In this document: positions 16,229-25,257 of the stretch, one piece after another
Numbering within the stretch: position 1 is the first letter of the stretch
Layout: every line of letters begins with the position of its first letter
Assembly (NCBI RefSeq): GCF_051307055.1
Contig: NZ_CP149994.1
Coordinates: forward strand, 3,100,001 to 3,164,000
Origin: Dryocola sp051307055
GTDB lineage: Bacteria; Pseudomonadota; Gammaproteobacteria; Enterobacterales; Enterobacteriaceae
Reading direction: 5' to 3'
DNA: 64,000 nucleotides
The notes under the pieces: model-generated
The model's database searches: none
What the model saw: only the letters and a program-made list of their open reading frames with translations
What the model was told of the DNA's origin: nothing
Position numbers and translations under genes: made by a program

Positions 16229-16922
16229 TAAATTCAACGATATCGTCGTCATTCGGTTTGCCTGCGCTTAACGCCTCGTCAAAATAGTGCTTCGGCACCG
16301 TATAACGCAGGTGGTTGAGCGCAATCTGAATGCTGCGCTCATCGATGGCATGGCCCAAATCATCTATCACGTCCAGCGTGAAATCCCCACCGGCGCGCTC
16401 AAGCGCCTCCGATGCCTCAAAGGCGTGCTGCACATTAATCACATTGTCTTTAGCGCCGTGAATCAGATGGAAGGTTGTGGCCGTTGGCGCCTGGCGTGGA
16501 AGCGCCGCATAACGCCCGTTAAAGGTCACCACGCGAGCAGCAAGTTCCGGCACGGCTTTAATGCTTTCAAGGGCCATCGTCGCCCCCTGCGAGAAGCCAA
16601 TCAGCGCCGTGGCGCTTCCGGGAACGCCACTCTGTTGCTGCCAGTAGCGCGCCACGTCAATAAACGTCGCCATAACGGCGTCAATACGAGCCTGACGGTT
16701 CTCCTCCGTCACGCCGGCCTCTGAAAACCATTCAAAACCCTGATGCGGGCCGCTCGGGCTCGGGCCGCCAATGCTCACGACTAAAGCGTCAGGAAACCGG
16801 GGCGCAAACCAGCTACCGATTTCACCCATAGCGACGGGGTTATCGCCCGCGCCATGAAACAGCAGCAGTAACTGTTTTGCCGGTGCGGAGGGACGCTGAA
16901 CAACAAAGTGCTCATGTTTCAT
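16224..16922 (-). CDS. ypfH: YpfH, alpha/beta-hydrolase esterase
   Basis: Cytoplasmic carboxylesterase of 232 residues, the same length as E. coli YpfH. The nucleophile elbow is GFSQGAT with the active Ser; the catalytic His is in DLGHAID near residue 190; LLLFHGAGDNP forms the oxyanion loop. It follows tmcA by 9 bases on the same strand, so they are likely co-transcribed. Confidence 0.92.
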   Translation of the reverse strand: MKHEHFVVQRPSAPAKQLLLLFHGAGDNPVAMGEIGSWFAPRFPDALVVSIGGPSPSGPHQGFEWFSEAGVTEENRQARIDAVMATFIDVARYWQQQSGVPGSATALIGFSQGATMALESIKAVPELAARVVTFNGRYAALPRQAPTATTFHLIHGAKDNVINVQHAFEASEALERAGGDFTLDVIDDLGHAIDERSIQIALNHLRYTVPKHYFDEALSAGKPNDDDIVEFM

Positions 16923-16931
16923 GGTATCTCC

Positions 16932-18944
16932 TTAAGTTTCTGCCGCTGACGATTGCATTTGCAAAAGAGAATTTTTGAGCGCAACGCTCCGTGGTGTATC
17001 AAGTTTTTCCAGCGCCTGCTGCGCCTCTTGCCGCATCGCCGCCAGCAACGCTTTGCGCCCGGAAAGACGAAGCTCCTGAGACAGCGCCTGCGCCTTAAGC
17101 CTGCGCTGAACCCCGCCACGTAAAGCCTTTAACGGCAGATCGCAGGCCGTCAGCAGGCGGCTGAGCGAGCCCAGGCAGGCTTCCAGCGGGCGGTGCGCAA
17201 AGGCAAAACCGGCCAGCTCAAGCCAGTCATCACTATTTAGCGTAGTCGCTGGATGAGATGCGATGGGTAAAGGCCTGGCTATCCACGGCTGCAGGCAAGC
17301 GATATCTCGCTGCAGGCGAAGATGCTCGTGCCGGGTGAGCGCAGCGCCTGCATCGCTCAGCGGTAACAGCGCCATCGCCGTATAGCAGCCGCTGCTGGCT
17401 TCACGATGGCTCCCGACGCGAACCAGCACGAACCCGCAGCTTTCCCAGAATCGCCACAGCTCGTCGGTAAAGCCAAAGCTTACCGATAAATAGTCCACGT
17501 TCGGCTGCGCCCCCGCTTTCGCCATCGCCATCATCTGCTGCCCCAACCGCTGCCGCTGCCGTAACGGATGCACGGCAATGCGGCTTACGCGCAGCCCCTT
17601 TAAGGTCGCGGCCAGCGGGCTGCCGCCGTGGGCAGAAAGAGATTGCGCCACAAGATTTCCACGCGGCCGACGCAAGCCAGCCCACACCGCCCGGCTGAGA
17701 TTTTCATCCAGCCCGCCCTCTTCCACCAGCCAGACTGCGCCAACGGTTTCACCGCCACAGCGGGCGGCAATGACATGTTGCCCACGGGCGTCAAGCATGC
17801 GCCGCCAGTCCAGCGGCGAGGTGCGATAGTGCGCTCCCGAGAGCAAGCGATACATCTGCTGAAGCTGGCCGACTTCGTCTTGTGCGACCGAATTCAGCGT
17901 GGCCTCCCCCCGGGCAACGTGAGTGAAATCTGCTTCCTCAAACAGCAAAATGCTGTCGATTAACGACTCCAGAGGATCGTGCTGCGCCCAGCGAATGGGG
18001 GCTGAAAGAGCGTAACGAGTGAGCGAATCAACGCCCGCGCAAAACTTCAGTAAGAATCCCCGCCCGGTGCCTTCGTATCCCTGAACCGTAGTGGTAAGCA
18101 GCGTGCGCGGGAAACGGGCAATCAGCTGGCGTAACTGCGGCGCCGGCAACGCAGCGGCTTCATCAATAATTAACCACGGCGCCTCCTGCCCTTGCGGCTG
18201 AGCCAGAAGCGCGTCCGGGGCGATGAAATTGAAGTTTTCCCCCGCGTGTAGCGCCAGCACATCTGTGGCTACCCGCGTCGGTGCCGTCACCAGCGCTTTG
18301 CCTGAGAGGCTTTTCAGCAGCATACCTGCAAGCGCAGATTTTCCCCTGCCGCGTGGCGCAGTTACCACCGCCACGCCTGGCGGCATGGCTTGCAGCGCGG
18401 AAAGAATTTCGGCCTGCTCCCGTTCAGGCGCGCCGTTTGCGGGATGCCAGGGCGCACGGGCGCGAAACTCGGGTAAGCGAAACGGCTGATGCTGCTGCCA
18501 GAGATAAGTTTCGCTATCGGCAAGCACGCAGCGCTGGAGGTGGGAGATAAAGTTCGGCGTGGCAACGGGCTGCGGGCTGTCGCTCCAGCGGCAGGAATCC
18601 GTATCGGGAAGTTGCGGCCAGCAAAGCCAGTCGGGCGCCAGCATAACCAGCCAGCTCCCGGCCTTTAGCGTTCCGGCAAGGACCGCGAGCGCTTCCGCAT
18701 CCAGCCCGCTGCGGGCGTCAAAGACCGCATGGAGAAACTCCCGGCCAAGCAGCCTGCGCATGGCCGAAGGCGCGCAGTTCAACGGAAGCTCAGGCGCCGC
18801 GCCAACCCATAGCCAGTCGCCGGCAAGCTGGCCGGTCAGCGAGCTTATCTGCTGGCTGCTCCAGGCGGCTTCGCCTGCAAGGATAAGCAGACGCCGGATA
18901 CCGGCGCTGGCCATGTCGGCCGTGACGAGTCGAAGCTGTTCCAT
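16932..18944 (-). CDS. tmcA: TmcA, tRNA(Met) cytidine acetyltransferase
   Basis: Makes N4-acetylcytidine at the wobble base of elongator tRNA(Met), preventing misreading of isoleucine codons, with ATP and acetyl-CoA. 670 residues. An N-terminal DUF1726 domain is followed by a RecD-like helicase domain with Walker A RGRGKSALAG and Walker B LIIDEAAALP, then a GNAT acetyltransferase domain (RRPRGNLVAQSL, VSRIAVHPLRQRQRLGQ) and a C-terminal tRNA-binding part. The sequence is full length with no disruption. Confidence 0.95.
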   Translation of the reverse strand: MEQLRLVTADMASAGIRRLLILAGEAAWSSQQISSLTGQLAGDWLWVGAAPELPLNCAPSAMRRLLGREFLHAVFDARSGLDAEALAVLAGTLKAGSWLVMLAPDWLCWPQLPDTDSCRWSDSPQPVATPNFISHLQRCVLADSETYLWQQHQPFRLPEFRARAPWHPANGAPEREQAEILSALQAMPPGVAVVTAPRGRGKSALAGMLLKSLSGKALVTAPTRVATDVLALHAGENFNFIAPDALLAQPQGQEAPWLIIDEAAALPAPQLRQLIARFPRTLLTTTVQGYEGTGRGFLLKFCAGVDSLTRYALSAPIRWAQHDPLESLIDSILLFEEADFTHVARGEATLNSVAQDEVGQLQQMYRLLSGAHYRTSPLDWRRMLDARGQHVIAARCGGETVGAVWLVEEGGLDENLSRAVWAGLRRPRGNLVAQSLSAHGGSPLAATLKGLRVSRIAVHPLRQRQRLGQQMMAMAKAGAQPNVDYLSVSFGFTDELWRFWESCGFVLVRVGSHREASSGCYTAMALLPLSDAGAALTRHEHLRLQRDIACLQPWIARPLPIASHPATTLNSDDWLELAGFAFAHRPLEACLGSLSRLLTACDLPLKALRGGVQRRLKAQALSQELRLSGRKALLAAMRQEAQQALEKLDTPRSVALKNSLLQMQSSAAET

Positions 18945-18981
18945 GCCTGCAATCCTTATTGCCGTTTATAGCCGGGCGCTC

Positions 18982-19854
18982 TTAGCGGACATTATTCCCG
19001 AAGGTATCACACTGTGCAGGATCGCCGCTGTCAAAGCCGCGTTTAAACCAGGTGTAACGCTGTTCAGAGGTGCCGTGAGTAAAGCTGTCCGGCACAACGC
19101 GTCCCTGTCCTTTCTGCTGCAGACGATCGTCACCAATCGCCTCAGCGGCATTCAGCGCTTCCTGCAAATCACCGACATCCAGCACCTCCTGCTTTTGCAT
19201 GCTGTTGCCCCAGACGCCGGCAAAGCAGTCGGCCTGCAGCTCCATCTTCACCGACAGCTTGTTGCCTTCCACCTGGGAGGCGCCCTGCTGAAGCTGACGG
19301 ACTTTAGGCTCGATGCCTAATAGTTTCTGGACGTGGTGACCGACTTCATGAGCGATGACGTAGCCCTGGGCAAAATCGCCGTCGGCGCCCAGTTTGCTTT
19401 TCATCTCGTCATAGAAAGAGAGGTCGATATAGACGGTGCTGTCCGTCGGACAGTAGAACGGCCCCATCACCGACTGGCCCGTGCCGCAGCCAGTACGCGT
19501 GGCGCCGCGGTACATCACCAGTTTCGGCTGCTGATAGGTGCGGCCCATTTTCTGGAAGATCTGGCCCCAGGTATCTTCCGTGGTAGCCAGAATAACCGAG
19601 GTGAACTTTGCCGCTTCGTCATCGTTCGGGCTGATGGAACGCTGTGTAGTTTGCTGCGTGACCGGCTGACCGCCGCCAAGAAGCGCGGAGAGATCCACCC
19701 CGTAGTATCCCGCGACGACCACGACGATTAGCAGGACAATCCCACCTTTACCACGAGGTATACGAAATCCACCGCCGCCGCCAAAATTCGGTCCGGAGGA
19801 ACTGTTACGCCTGTCTTCTACGTTGTCGCTTTCGCGACGACCTTGCCAACGCAT
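18982..19854 (-). CDS. ypfJ: YpfJ, putative neutral zinc metalloprotease
   Basis: 290 residues. A Gly/Arg-rich N-terminus (NFGGGGGFRIPRGKGG) precedes one membrane helix (about residues 39-55), so the rest is probably periplasmic. The zincin motif HEVGHHVQ and a downstream ELQADCFAGVWG place it in the YpfJ/KPN_02809 metalloprotease family. Substrate unknown. Confidence 0.9.
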   Translation of the reverse strand: MRWQGRRESDNVEDRRNSSSGPNFGGGGGFRIPRGKGGIVLLIVVVVAGYYGVDLSALLGGGQPVTQQTTQRSISPNDDEAAKFTSVILATTEDTWGQIFQKMGRTYQQPKLVMYRGATRTGCGTGQSVMGPFYCPTDSTVYIDLSFYDEMKSKLGADGDFAQGYVIAHEVGHHVQKLLGIEPKVRQLQQGASQVEGNKLSVKMELQADCFAGVWGNSMQKQEVLDVGDLQEALNAAEAIGDDRLQQKGQGRVVPDSFTHGTSEQRYTWFKRGFDSGDPAQCDTFGNNVR

Positions 19855-19934
19855 GGCTTACTCCATTATTCACAGCCTGTAATAAGTAGATCGTAGGTGG
19901 TTAATCCCTGGATTACCATAAGAAACAGGATGTG

Positions 19935-19964
19935 AAAAAGCCGAATGTGCAAAACACATCCGGC
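19935..19964 (-). terminator. Terminator after purC
   Basis: On the minus strand GCCGGATGTG, loop TTTTG, CACATTCGGC followed by TTTTTC. It lies 24 bases beyond the purC stop. Confidence 0.85.
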
Positions 19965-19987
19965 CTCAGAAAATAGCGCGTGCGAAA

Positions 19988-20701
19988 CTAGTCTAACTTA
20001 ACGCCAAGACGGTGGGCCACTTCTTCGTAGGCTTCAATCAGGCCGCCCAGGCTCTGGCGGAAACGGTCTTTGTCCATTTTGTCGAGGGTTTCTTTATCCC
20101 ACAGGCGGCTGCCGTCCGGAGAAAACTCATCGCCCAGCACCACTTCGCCTTTGAACAAGCCAAACTCCAGCTTGAAATCCACCAGGATAAGGCCGGCGTC
20201 ATCAAATAATTTGCTCAGCACATCGTTAGCTTTGTAGCTCAACTCACGCATGCGGGCGAGATGCGCTTTGCTTACCCAGCCAAAGGTTTCGCAGTAAGAC
20301 TCGTTGACCATCGGGTCATGCATCGCATCGTTCTTCAGGAACAGGTCAAACAGCGGCGGATTAAGCTCAATACCCTCTTCAATGCCCAGACGCTTCACCA
20401 GCGATCCGGCGGCGCGGTTGCGGATAACGCACTCAACCGGCACCATATCGAGCTTTTTCACCAGCACTTCATTATCGGAAAGTAGCCGCTCCATTTGCGT
20501 AGGAATGCCCGCCTCTTCCAGCCTGGCCATAATGAAATGGTTAAACTTGTTGTTTACCATTCCCTTACGGTCGAACTGCTCAATGCGCGCGCCGTCTCCT
20601 GCTGACGTATCATTGCGGAATTCGAGCACCAACAGATCCGGGTTTTCGGTGCTGTATACGGTCTTCGCTTTGCCACGATACAACTCAGCTTGCTTTTGCA
20701 T
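19988..20701 (-). CDS. purC: PurC, SAICAR synthetase
   Basis: Joins aspartate to CAIR using ATP in de novo purine synthesis. It has 237 residues, the E. coli length. It begins MQKQAELYRGKAKTVYST and contains the nucleotide- and substrate-binding segments EFRNDTSAGDGAR, VPVECVIRNRAAGSL and LILVDFKLEFG. A PurR box lies 50 bases upstream and a terminator lies between bamC and purC, so purC appears to be its own unit here. Confidence 0.97.
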   Translation of the reverse strand: MQKQAELYRGKAKTVYSTENPDLLVLEFRNDTSAGDGARIEQFDRKGMVNNKFNHFIMARLEEAGIPTQMERLLSDNEVLVKKLDMVPVECVIRNRAAGSLVKRLGIEEGIELNPPLFDLFLKNDAMHDPMVNESYCETFGWVSKAHLARMRELSYKANDVLSKLFDDAGLILVDFKLEFGLFKGEVVLGDEFSPDGSRLWDKETLDKMDKDRFRQSLGGLIEAYEEVAHRLGVKLD

Positions 20702-20750
20702 CTTTCTTACTCCAGGTGTGATTTAACTAAAAATTCCGCTATCTGTTGCT

Positions 20751-20766
20751 ACGCACACGTTTGCGT
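20751..20766 (-). promoter_or_regulatory. PurR operator of purC
   Basis: ACGCACACGTTTGCGT is a 16-base palindrome with one mismatch to the ideal PurR box. It sits in the purC leader, where E. coli purC has its operator. Repression by PurR with hypoxanthine or guanine is inferred. Confidence 0.85.
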
Positions 20767-20774
20767 CACCGACC

Positions 20775-20801
20775 AGAAAAAAGGCCGGATCGCTCCGGCC
20801 C
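20775..20801 (-). terminator. Terminator between bamC and purC
   Basis: On the minus strand GGCCGGAGCGATCCGGCC is followed by TTTTTTCTGG, 7 bases after the bamC stop. It should end most dapA-bamC transcripts before purC. Confidence 0.85.
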
Positions 20802-20807
20802 TTAAAT

Positions 20808-21842
20808 TTACCTGCTGAATGCCGCCTGGAATACGGCGACCAGCGCGTCGTTCTGCGACTGCGTCAGGGTGTGCCCTTTCGGATCGATAAACTGCAGGCT
20901 GCTGCGGTTATCGAGGTCGCCCACCTGTAGCTTATAGTCGCCGCTGGCAAGTTCCGGATCTTTCGCCCCTAGCTCCTGCCAGTCGCTGTCGGACAACGGC
21001 TTGTAGGTGACGGCCATGCTGCCGGTAGAGCGGGTGGAATCGGTCACTTTCATGCCGGCTTTTTCAAGCGTTGCCGGCAAGCGGCTCCAGACCACGTTGA
21101 ACGGACCGCGCACCACCAGCATCGGCAAGCCGGTATCATCCGCTGCGCTCTGGACATCAAGCTGGGCGGAAGAGCGGTTATCCTTCGCGTTTTGCAGATC
21201 GGTCTGTGCTTTATCGAGGCCTGCGCTGATAACGTTAAGCATTTGCGCGCTGTAGCGCTGCATTGAGGCGGCATCCGATACCGGCCTGCCGGCCTGCTCC
21301 AGGCCCAGCAGCTTCACGACCACCGCCTGCTGATAGCCCTGCGGCTTCACGGCGATTTGATAGCGGCCGCGATACTGCTCGTCTTCATCGGCACGGTTCC
21401 ACTGTACCCAATCGGTTGTTAGCGTCTGGCTTGCGTCATCACGCTTATCGATGGTGTAGTTGTTAGCCTGAATAACGCTGACCACCTGCGGCCATAGCGT
21501 AGCGCCACGAGCGCTTTCTACCATTAACGAAGCGGTATCGCCGGTAAACTGGGTACGCGCCCCGCTAACCAGCGCCAGCGGTTGAGCTGGCGGACGGATA
21601 TCAAGCTGTTTGCCTACTGCGCCGCCGCCTTTGGTAACCGGAATATTATATTGACCGTTTTCCACCGGCAGGATCATGCCTGCCGGAGCGTGGATATCCG
21701 CCAGCGGCGCTGCATCCAGATAGGATTCATCGCCGCTAACCTGGCGCTTATAACGCTGGTCGCTGCTGCATGCCGCCAGCAGCATCGCGAGCGTCACCAC
21801 TGCAACCTTCGCCACCATCGACTTCTGTACTGAGTAAGCCAT
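20808..21842 (-). CDS. bamC: BamC, outer-membrane assembly lipoprotein
   Basis: Accessory lipoprotein of the BAM complex that inserts beta-barrel proteins. It has 344 residues from the second Met, the E. coli length. The signal peptide ends at lipobox LLAAC; Ser at +2 directs outer-membrane sorting. The unstructured N-terminal segment that binds BamD (KRQVSGDESYLDAAPLAD) is followed by two helix-grip domains. The frame also allows an ATG one codon earlier. It starts 16 bases after dapA and is co-transcribed with it. Confidence 0.96.
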   Translation of the reverse strand: MAYSVQKSMVAKVAVVTLAMLLAACSSDQRYKRQVSGDESYLDAAPLADIHAPAGMILPVENGQYNIPVTKGGGAVGKQLDIRPPAQPLALVSGARTQFTGDTASLMVESARGATLWPQVVSVIQANNYTIDKRDDASQTLTTDWVQWNRADEDEQYRGRYQIAVKPQGYQQAVVVKLLGLEQAGRPVSDAASMQRYSAQMLNVISAGLDKAQTDLQNAKDNRSSAQLDVQSAADDTGLPMLVVRGPFNVVWSRLPATLEKAGMKVTDSTRSTGSMAVTYKPLSDSDWQELGAKDPELASGDYKLQVGDLDNRSSLQFIDPKGHTLTQSQNDALVAVFQAAFSR

Positions 21843-21858
21843 CAAATCTCCCTAAACT

Positions 21859-22737
21859 TTACAGCAAACCCGCATGCTTAAGCGCGCTGATAATCACCGG
21901 ACGACTTTCGTCAGTCAGCGGCGTCATTGGCAGGCGTAAGGTATCGGTCGCCACAAGTCCCAATTCTCTACAGGCCCATTTCACCGGGATAGGATTGGGT
22001 TCAACAAATAATTTGTTATGCAACGGCATCAGGCGCTGATTAATCTCACGCGCCTGAGCGAATTGCCCGTTGGCCGCCAGTTTACACATTTCCGCCATTT
22101 CACGCGCGGCTACGTTTGCCGTCACGGAAATCACGCCGTGGCCGCCGAGCTGCATGAAGTCCAGCGAGCTGGCATCGTCACCGCTCACCAGGATGAAGTC
22201 GTCTGCAACCAGCTCTTTGATCTGATTAACACGAGTTAAGTTCCCGGTCGCCTCTTTGATACCGATAATATTTTTTACTCTCGACAGGCGGGCAACGGTT
22301 TCCGGCAGCATATCGCACCCGGTACGGGACGGTACATTGTACAGCATCTGCGGCAGATCGGTGCTTTGGGCGATAGCTTTGAAATGCTGGAACAACCCTT
22401 CCTGCGTCGGACGGTTGTAATAAGGCGTGACGGTCAGGCAACCAACGATACCGCTGTTATCAAAGCGTTTCGTCAGGGAGATAGCCTCGGAAGTGGCGTT
22501 CGCACCGGTACCTGCGATCACCGGAATGCGCCCGTCCGCCAGCTCAAGCGTTAACATGACCACATCGCCGTGCTCGTCATGGCTTAAGGTAGCAGACTCC
22601 CCGGTCGTGCCTACAGAGACAATCGCCGATGTTCCGCTGGCGACGTGGTAATCAATCAGTTTTTTCAGGCTTGACCGGCAGACATTACCTTTCTCATCCA
22701 TCGGCGTTACAAGCGCGACAATACTTCCCGTGAACAT
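21859..22737 (-). CDS. dapA: DapA, 4-hydroxy-tetrahydrodipicolinate synthase
   Basis: First enzyme of the diaminopimelate/lysine branch: condenses pyruvate with aspartate semialdehyde. It has 292 residues, the E. coli length. Schiff-base Lys161 is in GIKEATGNL, Tyr133 in TPYYNRP, and GTTGESATL and Arg138-region YNVPSRTG are present. The ATG at 22737 gives the family start MFTGSIVALVTPMDEKG; a frame open from 22755 is rejected. It is divergent from gcvR. Confidence 0.97.
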   Translation of the reverse strand: MFTGSIVALVTPMDEKGNVCRSSLKKLIDYHVASGTSAIVSVGTTGESATLSHDEHGDVVMLTLELADGRIPVIAGTGANATSEAISLTKRFDNSGIVGCLTVTPYYNRPTQEGLFQHFKAIAQSTDLPQMLYNVPSRTGCDMLPETVARLSRVKNIIGIKEATGNLTRVNQIKELVADDFILVSGDDASSLDFMQLGGHGVISVTANVAAREMAEMCKLAANGQFAQAREINQRLMPLHNKLFVEPNPIPVKWACRELGLVATDTLRLPMTPLTDESRPVIISALKHAGLL

Positions 22738-22882
22738 TGGCCATCCTCTGTGCAAACAAGTGCCTCAATGGTACGTTTGGTGCAGGATCAAAAGCAAGCC
22801 GCCAGGTGACTCTACACGGTTGTATGCAGGATTTTTTTATGCTTTCCTTATGATATCCCACCGATTCACAGGAAGAATGCGT

Positions 22883-23437
22883 TTGACTCCTTCACCACAC
22901 CATTATCTGGTTATCACAGCCCTCGGGGCGGACAGACCTGGCATTGTTAATACCATCACCCGCCATGTCAGCAGCTGCGGCTGTAATATCGAAGACAGTC
23001 GTCTCGCCATGCTCGGTGAAGAGTTTACGTTTATTATGCTGCTGTCCGGCAGCTGGAACGCGATAACCCTGATTGAATCAACGCTGCCGCTGAAAGGCGC
23101 CGAGCTGGATCTGCTGATCGTCATGAAGCGCACCGCCGCGCAGGATCGTCCGGCCATGCCCGCCACGGTCTGGGTGCAGGTGGAAGTCACCGATTCGCCG
23201 CATCTGATCGAGCGCTTTACCGATCTGTTTGATACGCACCATATGAACATTGCCGAGCTGGCTTCCCGCACGCAGCCCGCCCAGGATAATATGCCGCCGC
23301 AGTTGTATATTCAGATAACCGCCCACAGCCCGGCCTCTGAAGATGCGGCAATTATTGAACAGGCCTTTAAAGCCCTATGTACAGAACTGCATGCGCAAGG
23401 CACTATTAGCGTGGTGAACCCACAGCAAGATGATTAA
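22883..23437 (+). CDS. gcvR: GcvR, regulator of the glycine cleavage system
   Basis: Binds GcvA and blocks activation of gcvTHP when glycine is low. It has two ACT domains (HYLVITALGADRPGIVNTIT; WVQVEVTDSPHLIERFTDLF). I choose the TTG at 22883. The GGAAG Shine-Dalgarno (22871-22875) is 7 bases from it, but only 1 base from the ATG at 22877, and TTG gives exactly the E. coli N-terminal length (MTxSxxHYL). From TTG it is 184 residues, slightly shorter than E. coli at the C-terminus. bcp follows after 15 bases. Confidence 0.93.
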   Translation: MTPSPHHYLVITALGADRPGIVNTITRHVSSCGCNIEDSRLAMLGEEFTFIMLLSGSWNAITLIESTLPLKGAELDLLIVMKRTAAQDRPAMPATVWVQVEVTDSPHLIERFTDLFDTHHMNIAELASRTQPAQDNMPPQLYIQITAHSPASEDAAIIEQAFKALCTELHAQGTISVVNPQQDD

Positions 23438-23452
23438 AGACGGAGAGTAGTG

Positions 23453-23923
23453 ATGAGCCCACTGAAAGCCGGTGACAGCGCACCGAAATTTAGCCTGCCC
23501 GATCAAGACGGCGAGCAAGTAAATTTGACCGACTTCCAGGGACAGCGCGTTCTGGTTTACTTTTATCCCAAAGCGATGACGCCCGGCTGTACCGTTCAGG
23601 CATGCGGCCTGCGCGACAACATGGACGAGTTGAAAAAAGCTGGCGTGGAAGTGCTGGGTATCAGCACCGACAAGCCAGAGAAGCTCTCGCGTTTTGCCGA
23701 GAAAGAGTTGCTTAACTTCACCCTGCTGTCCGATGAGGATCATCAGGTCTGCGAGCAGTTCGGGGTGTGGGGCGAGAAATCCTTTATGGGCAAAACCTAC
23801 GACGGCATTCACCGCATCAGCTTCCTGTTAGACGGCGAAGGCAAAGTCGAGAAAGTGTTTGATGACTTCAAAACCAGCAACCATCACGACATCGTGATGA
23901 ACTGGCTGAAAGAGAACGCTTAA
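23453..23923 (+). CDS. bcp: Bcp, thiol peroxidase (PrxQ type)
   Basis: Reduces hydrogen peroxide and organic peroxides with thioredoxin. It has 156 residues, the E. coli length. Peroxidatic Cys46 and resolving Cys51 are in TPGCTVQAC, and the supporting Arg is in GIHRIS. The ATG at 23453 has GGAGAG 5 bases upstream; a GTG directly before it is less likely. It probably shares a transcript with gcvR and ends at a strong terminator. Confidence 0.96.
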   Translation: MSPLKAGDSAPKFSLPDQDGEQVNLTDFQGQRVLVYFYPKAMTPGCTVQACGLRDNMDELKKAGVEVLGISTDKPEKLSRFAEKELLNFTLLSDEDHQVCEQFGVWGEKSFMGKTYDGIHRISFLLDGEGKVEKVFDDFKTSNHHDIVMNWLKENA

Positions 23924-23936
23924 TTCCGGCAAATAT

Positions 23937-23966
23937 TAAAAAGCCGACGCGAAGTCGGCTTTTTTT
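23937..23966. terminator. Bidirectional terminator between bcp and perM
   Basis: AAAAAGCCGACGCGAAGTCGGCTTTTTTT: stem GCCGAC-GTCGGC with A- and T-runs. It serves bcp on the plus strand and overlaps the perM stop codon on the minus strand. Confidence 0.9.
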
Positions 23967-25035
23967 AAGGCCGTTCGTCGTCGATGACCAGTCCGTCAGG
24001 CCAGGCGTGCACGACGGCTTTAATCAGCGTGGCGAGCGGAATGGCGAAGAAGACGCCCCAGAATCCCCACAGCCCGCCGAAGATCACCACCGAGAGAATA
24101 ATGACCAGCGGGTGTAAATTAACCGCCTCGGAAAACAGCACCGGCACCAGCAGATTGCCGTCAAGCGCCTGAATAATCAGATACACCGCAAACAACGTCC
24201 AGAACTCCGTGCCCAGGCCAAACTGGAACAGCGCAACGCAGACGACCGGGATGGTCACCACGAAAGCGCCGATATAAGGAATGAGCACCGAGAAGCCAAC
24301 CAGCACCGCCAGCAGCAGCGAATAATTCAGCCCAAAAACGATAAAGCCAATATAGGTTGCGATGCCCACCACTATCATCTCCAGCACTTTTCCGCGGATG
24401 TAGTTGGTTATCTGCTGATTCATCTCAAGCCATACCTGCCCCGCCAGGCCGCGATTACGCGGCAGCACTCGCCGCACGGCGTTGAGCATCTGATCTTTAT
24501 CTTTGACGAGGAAAAAGACCATCAGCGGCACCAGCACCAGATAAATAGCCAGCGTCAGAAGCCCCACTAAGGAAGCCAGGGAGTATTTCACGACCTGATC
24601 GCCCATGCCAGACAGGCGGCCACGCATATTTTCCGCCATCGCATCGATAATGCCCGCGTCCACCAGCGCCGGATAACGTTTTGGCAGCGCAGCGGCGAAA
24701 TCAGAGAGTTTATTCAGCATGCCCGGCGTATCGCGAATCAGATAGATGCCCTGCTGCCACGCAACCGGCGCGACCACCAGCACCATAACCATCAATATGC
24801 CGACAAACAGCACCAGGACAATGGTTGCCGCCCAGCTGCGGGAACAGCCTATACGTTCAAGACGCGCCGTTGGCCATTCCAGCAGATAGGCCAGCACCAT
24901 GGCGACCAGCAGCGGAGCCAGAAGCCCGTGGAAGAAAAAAAGGATGAGAAACCCGGCCACCAGAATCACCAGCAAGGCGATGGCTTCCGGGTCGCTAAAC
25001 CGTCGACGGTACCACTGCAACAACATCTCGAGCAT
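23965..25035 (-). CDS. perM: PerM, AI-2E-family membrane protein
   Basis: Polytopic inner-membrane protein of 356 residues from the AI-2 exporter/permease superfamily. Hydrophobic segments lie at about 18-38, 40-58, 68-95, 155-180, 215-240, 245-275, 280-300 and 305-340. The family segment (SLLLAVLVGFSVLIPYIGAF) and the acidic C-terminus LVIDDERP are present. The transported substrate is not established. It is convergent with bcp and divergent from bepA. Confidence 0.92.
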   Translation of the reverse strand: MLEMLLQWYRRRFSDPEAIALLVILVAGFLILFFFHGLLAPLLVAMVLAYLLEWPTARLERIGCSRSWAATIVLVLFVGILMVMVLVVAPVAWQQGIYLIRDTPGMLNKLSDFAAALPKRYPALVDAGIIDAMAENMRGRLSGMGDQVVKYSLASLVGLLTLAIYLVLVPLMVFFLVKDKDQMLNAVRRVLPRNRGLAGQVWLEMNQQITNYIRGKVLEMIVVGIATYIGFIVFGLNYSLLLAVLVGFSVLIPYIGAFVVTIPVVCVALFQFGLGTEFWTLFAVYLIIQALDGNLLVPVLFSEAVNLHPLVIILSVVIFGGLWGFWGVFFAIPLATLIKAVVHAWPDGLVIDDERP

Positions 25036-25257
25036 ATATCCCTTCCCTGACAGCTTTAGGCGAACCGGGATTGTATCTAAATGTCATGCTAAAGACTTCG
25101 CTTTTTACGCCCGGAAAGCTCCTGGTTGAGGTACGCTGTCGGTTTCGGTGTTAAGCTTTTCTTCGTTTGTTATGCGCACGGCAAAACGCCGCGAAAGTAC
25201 GAACAAATTAGCCCGTAACGTGTCGAATTCAGACCTCGATTAAACAGGATAGCGGTT

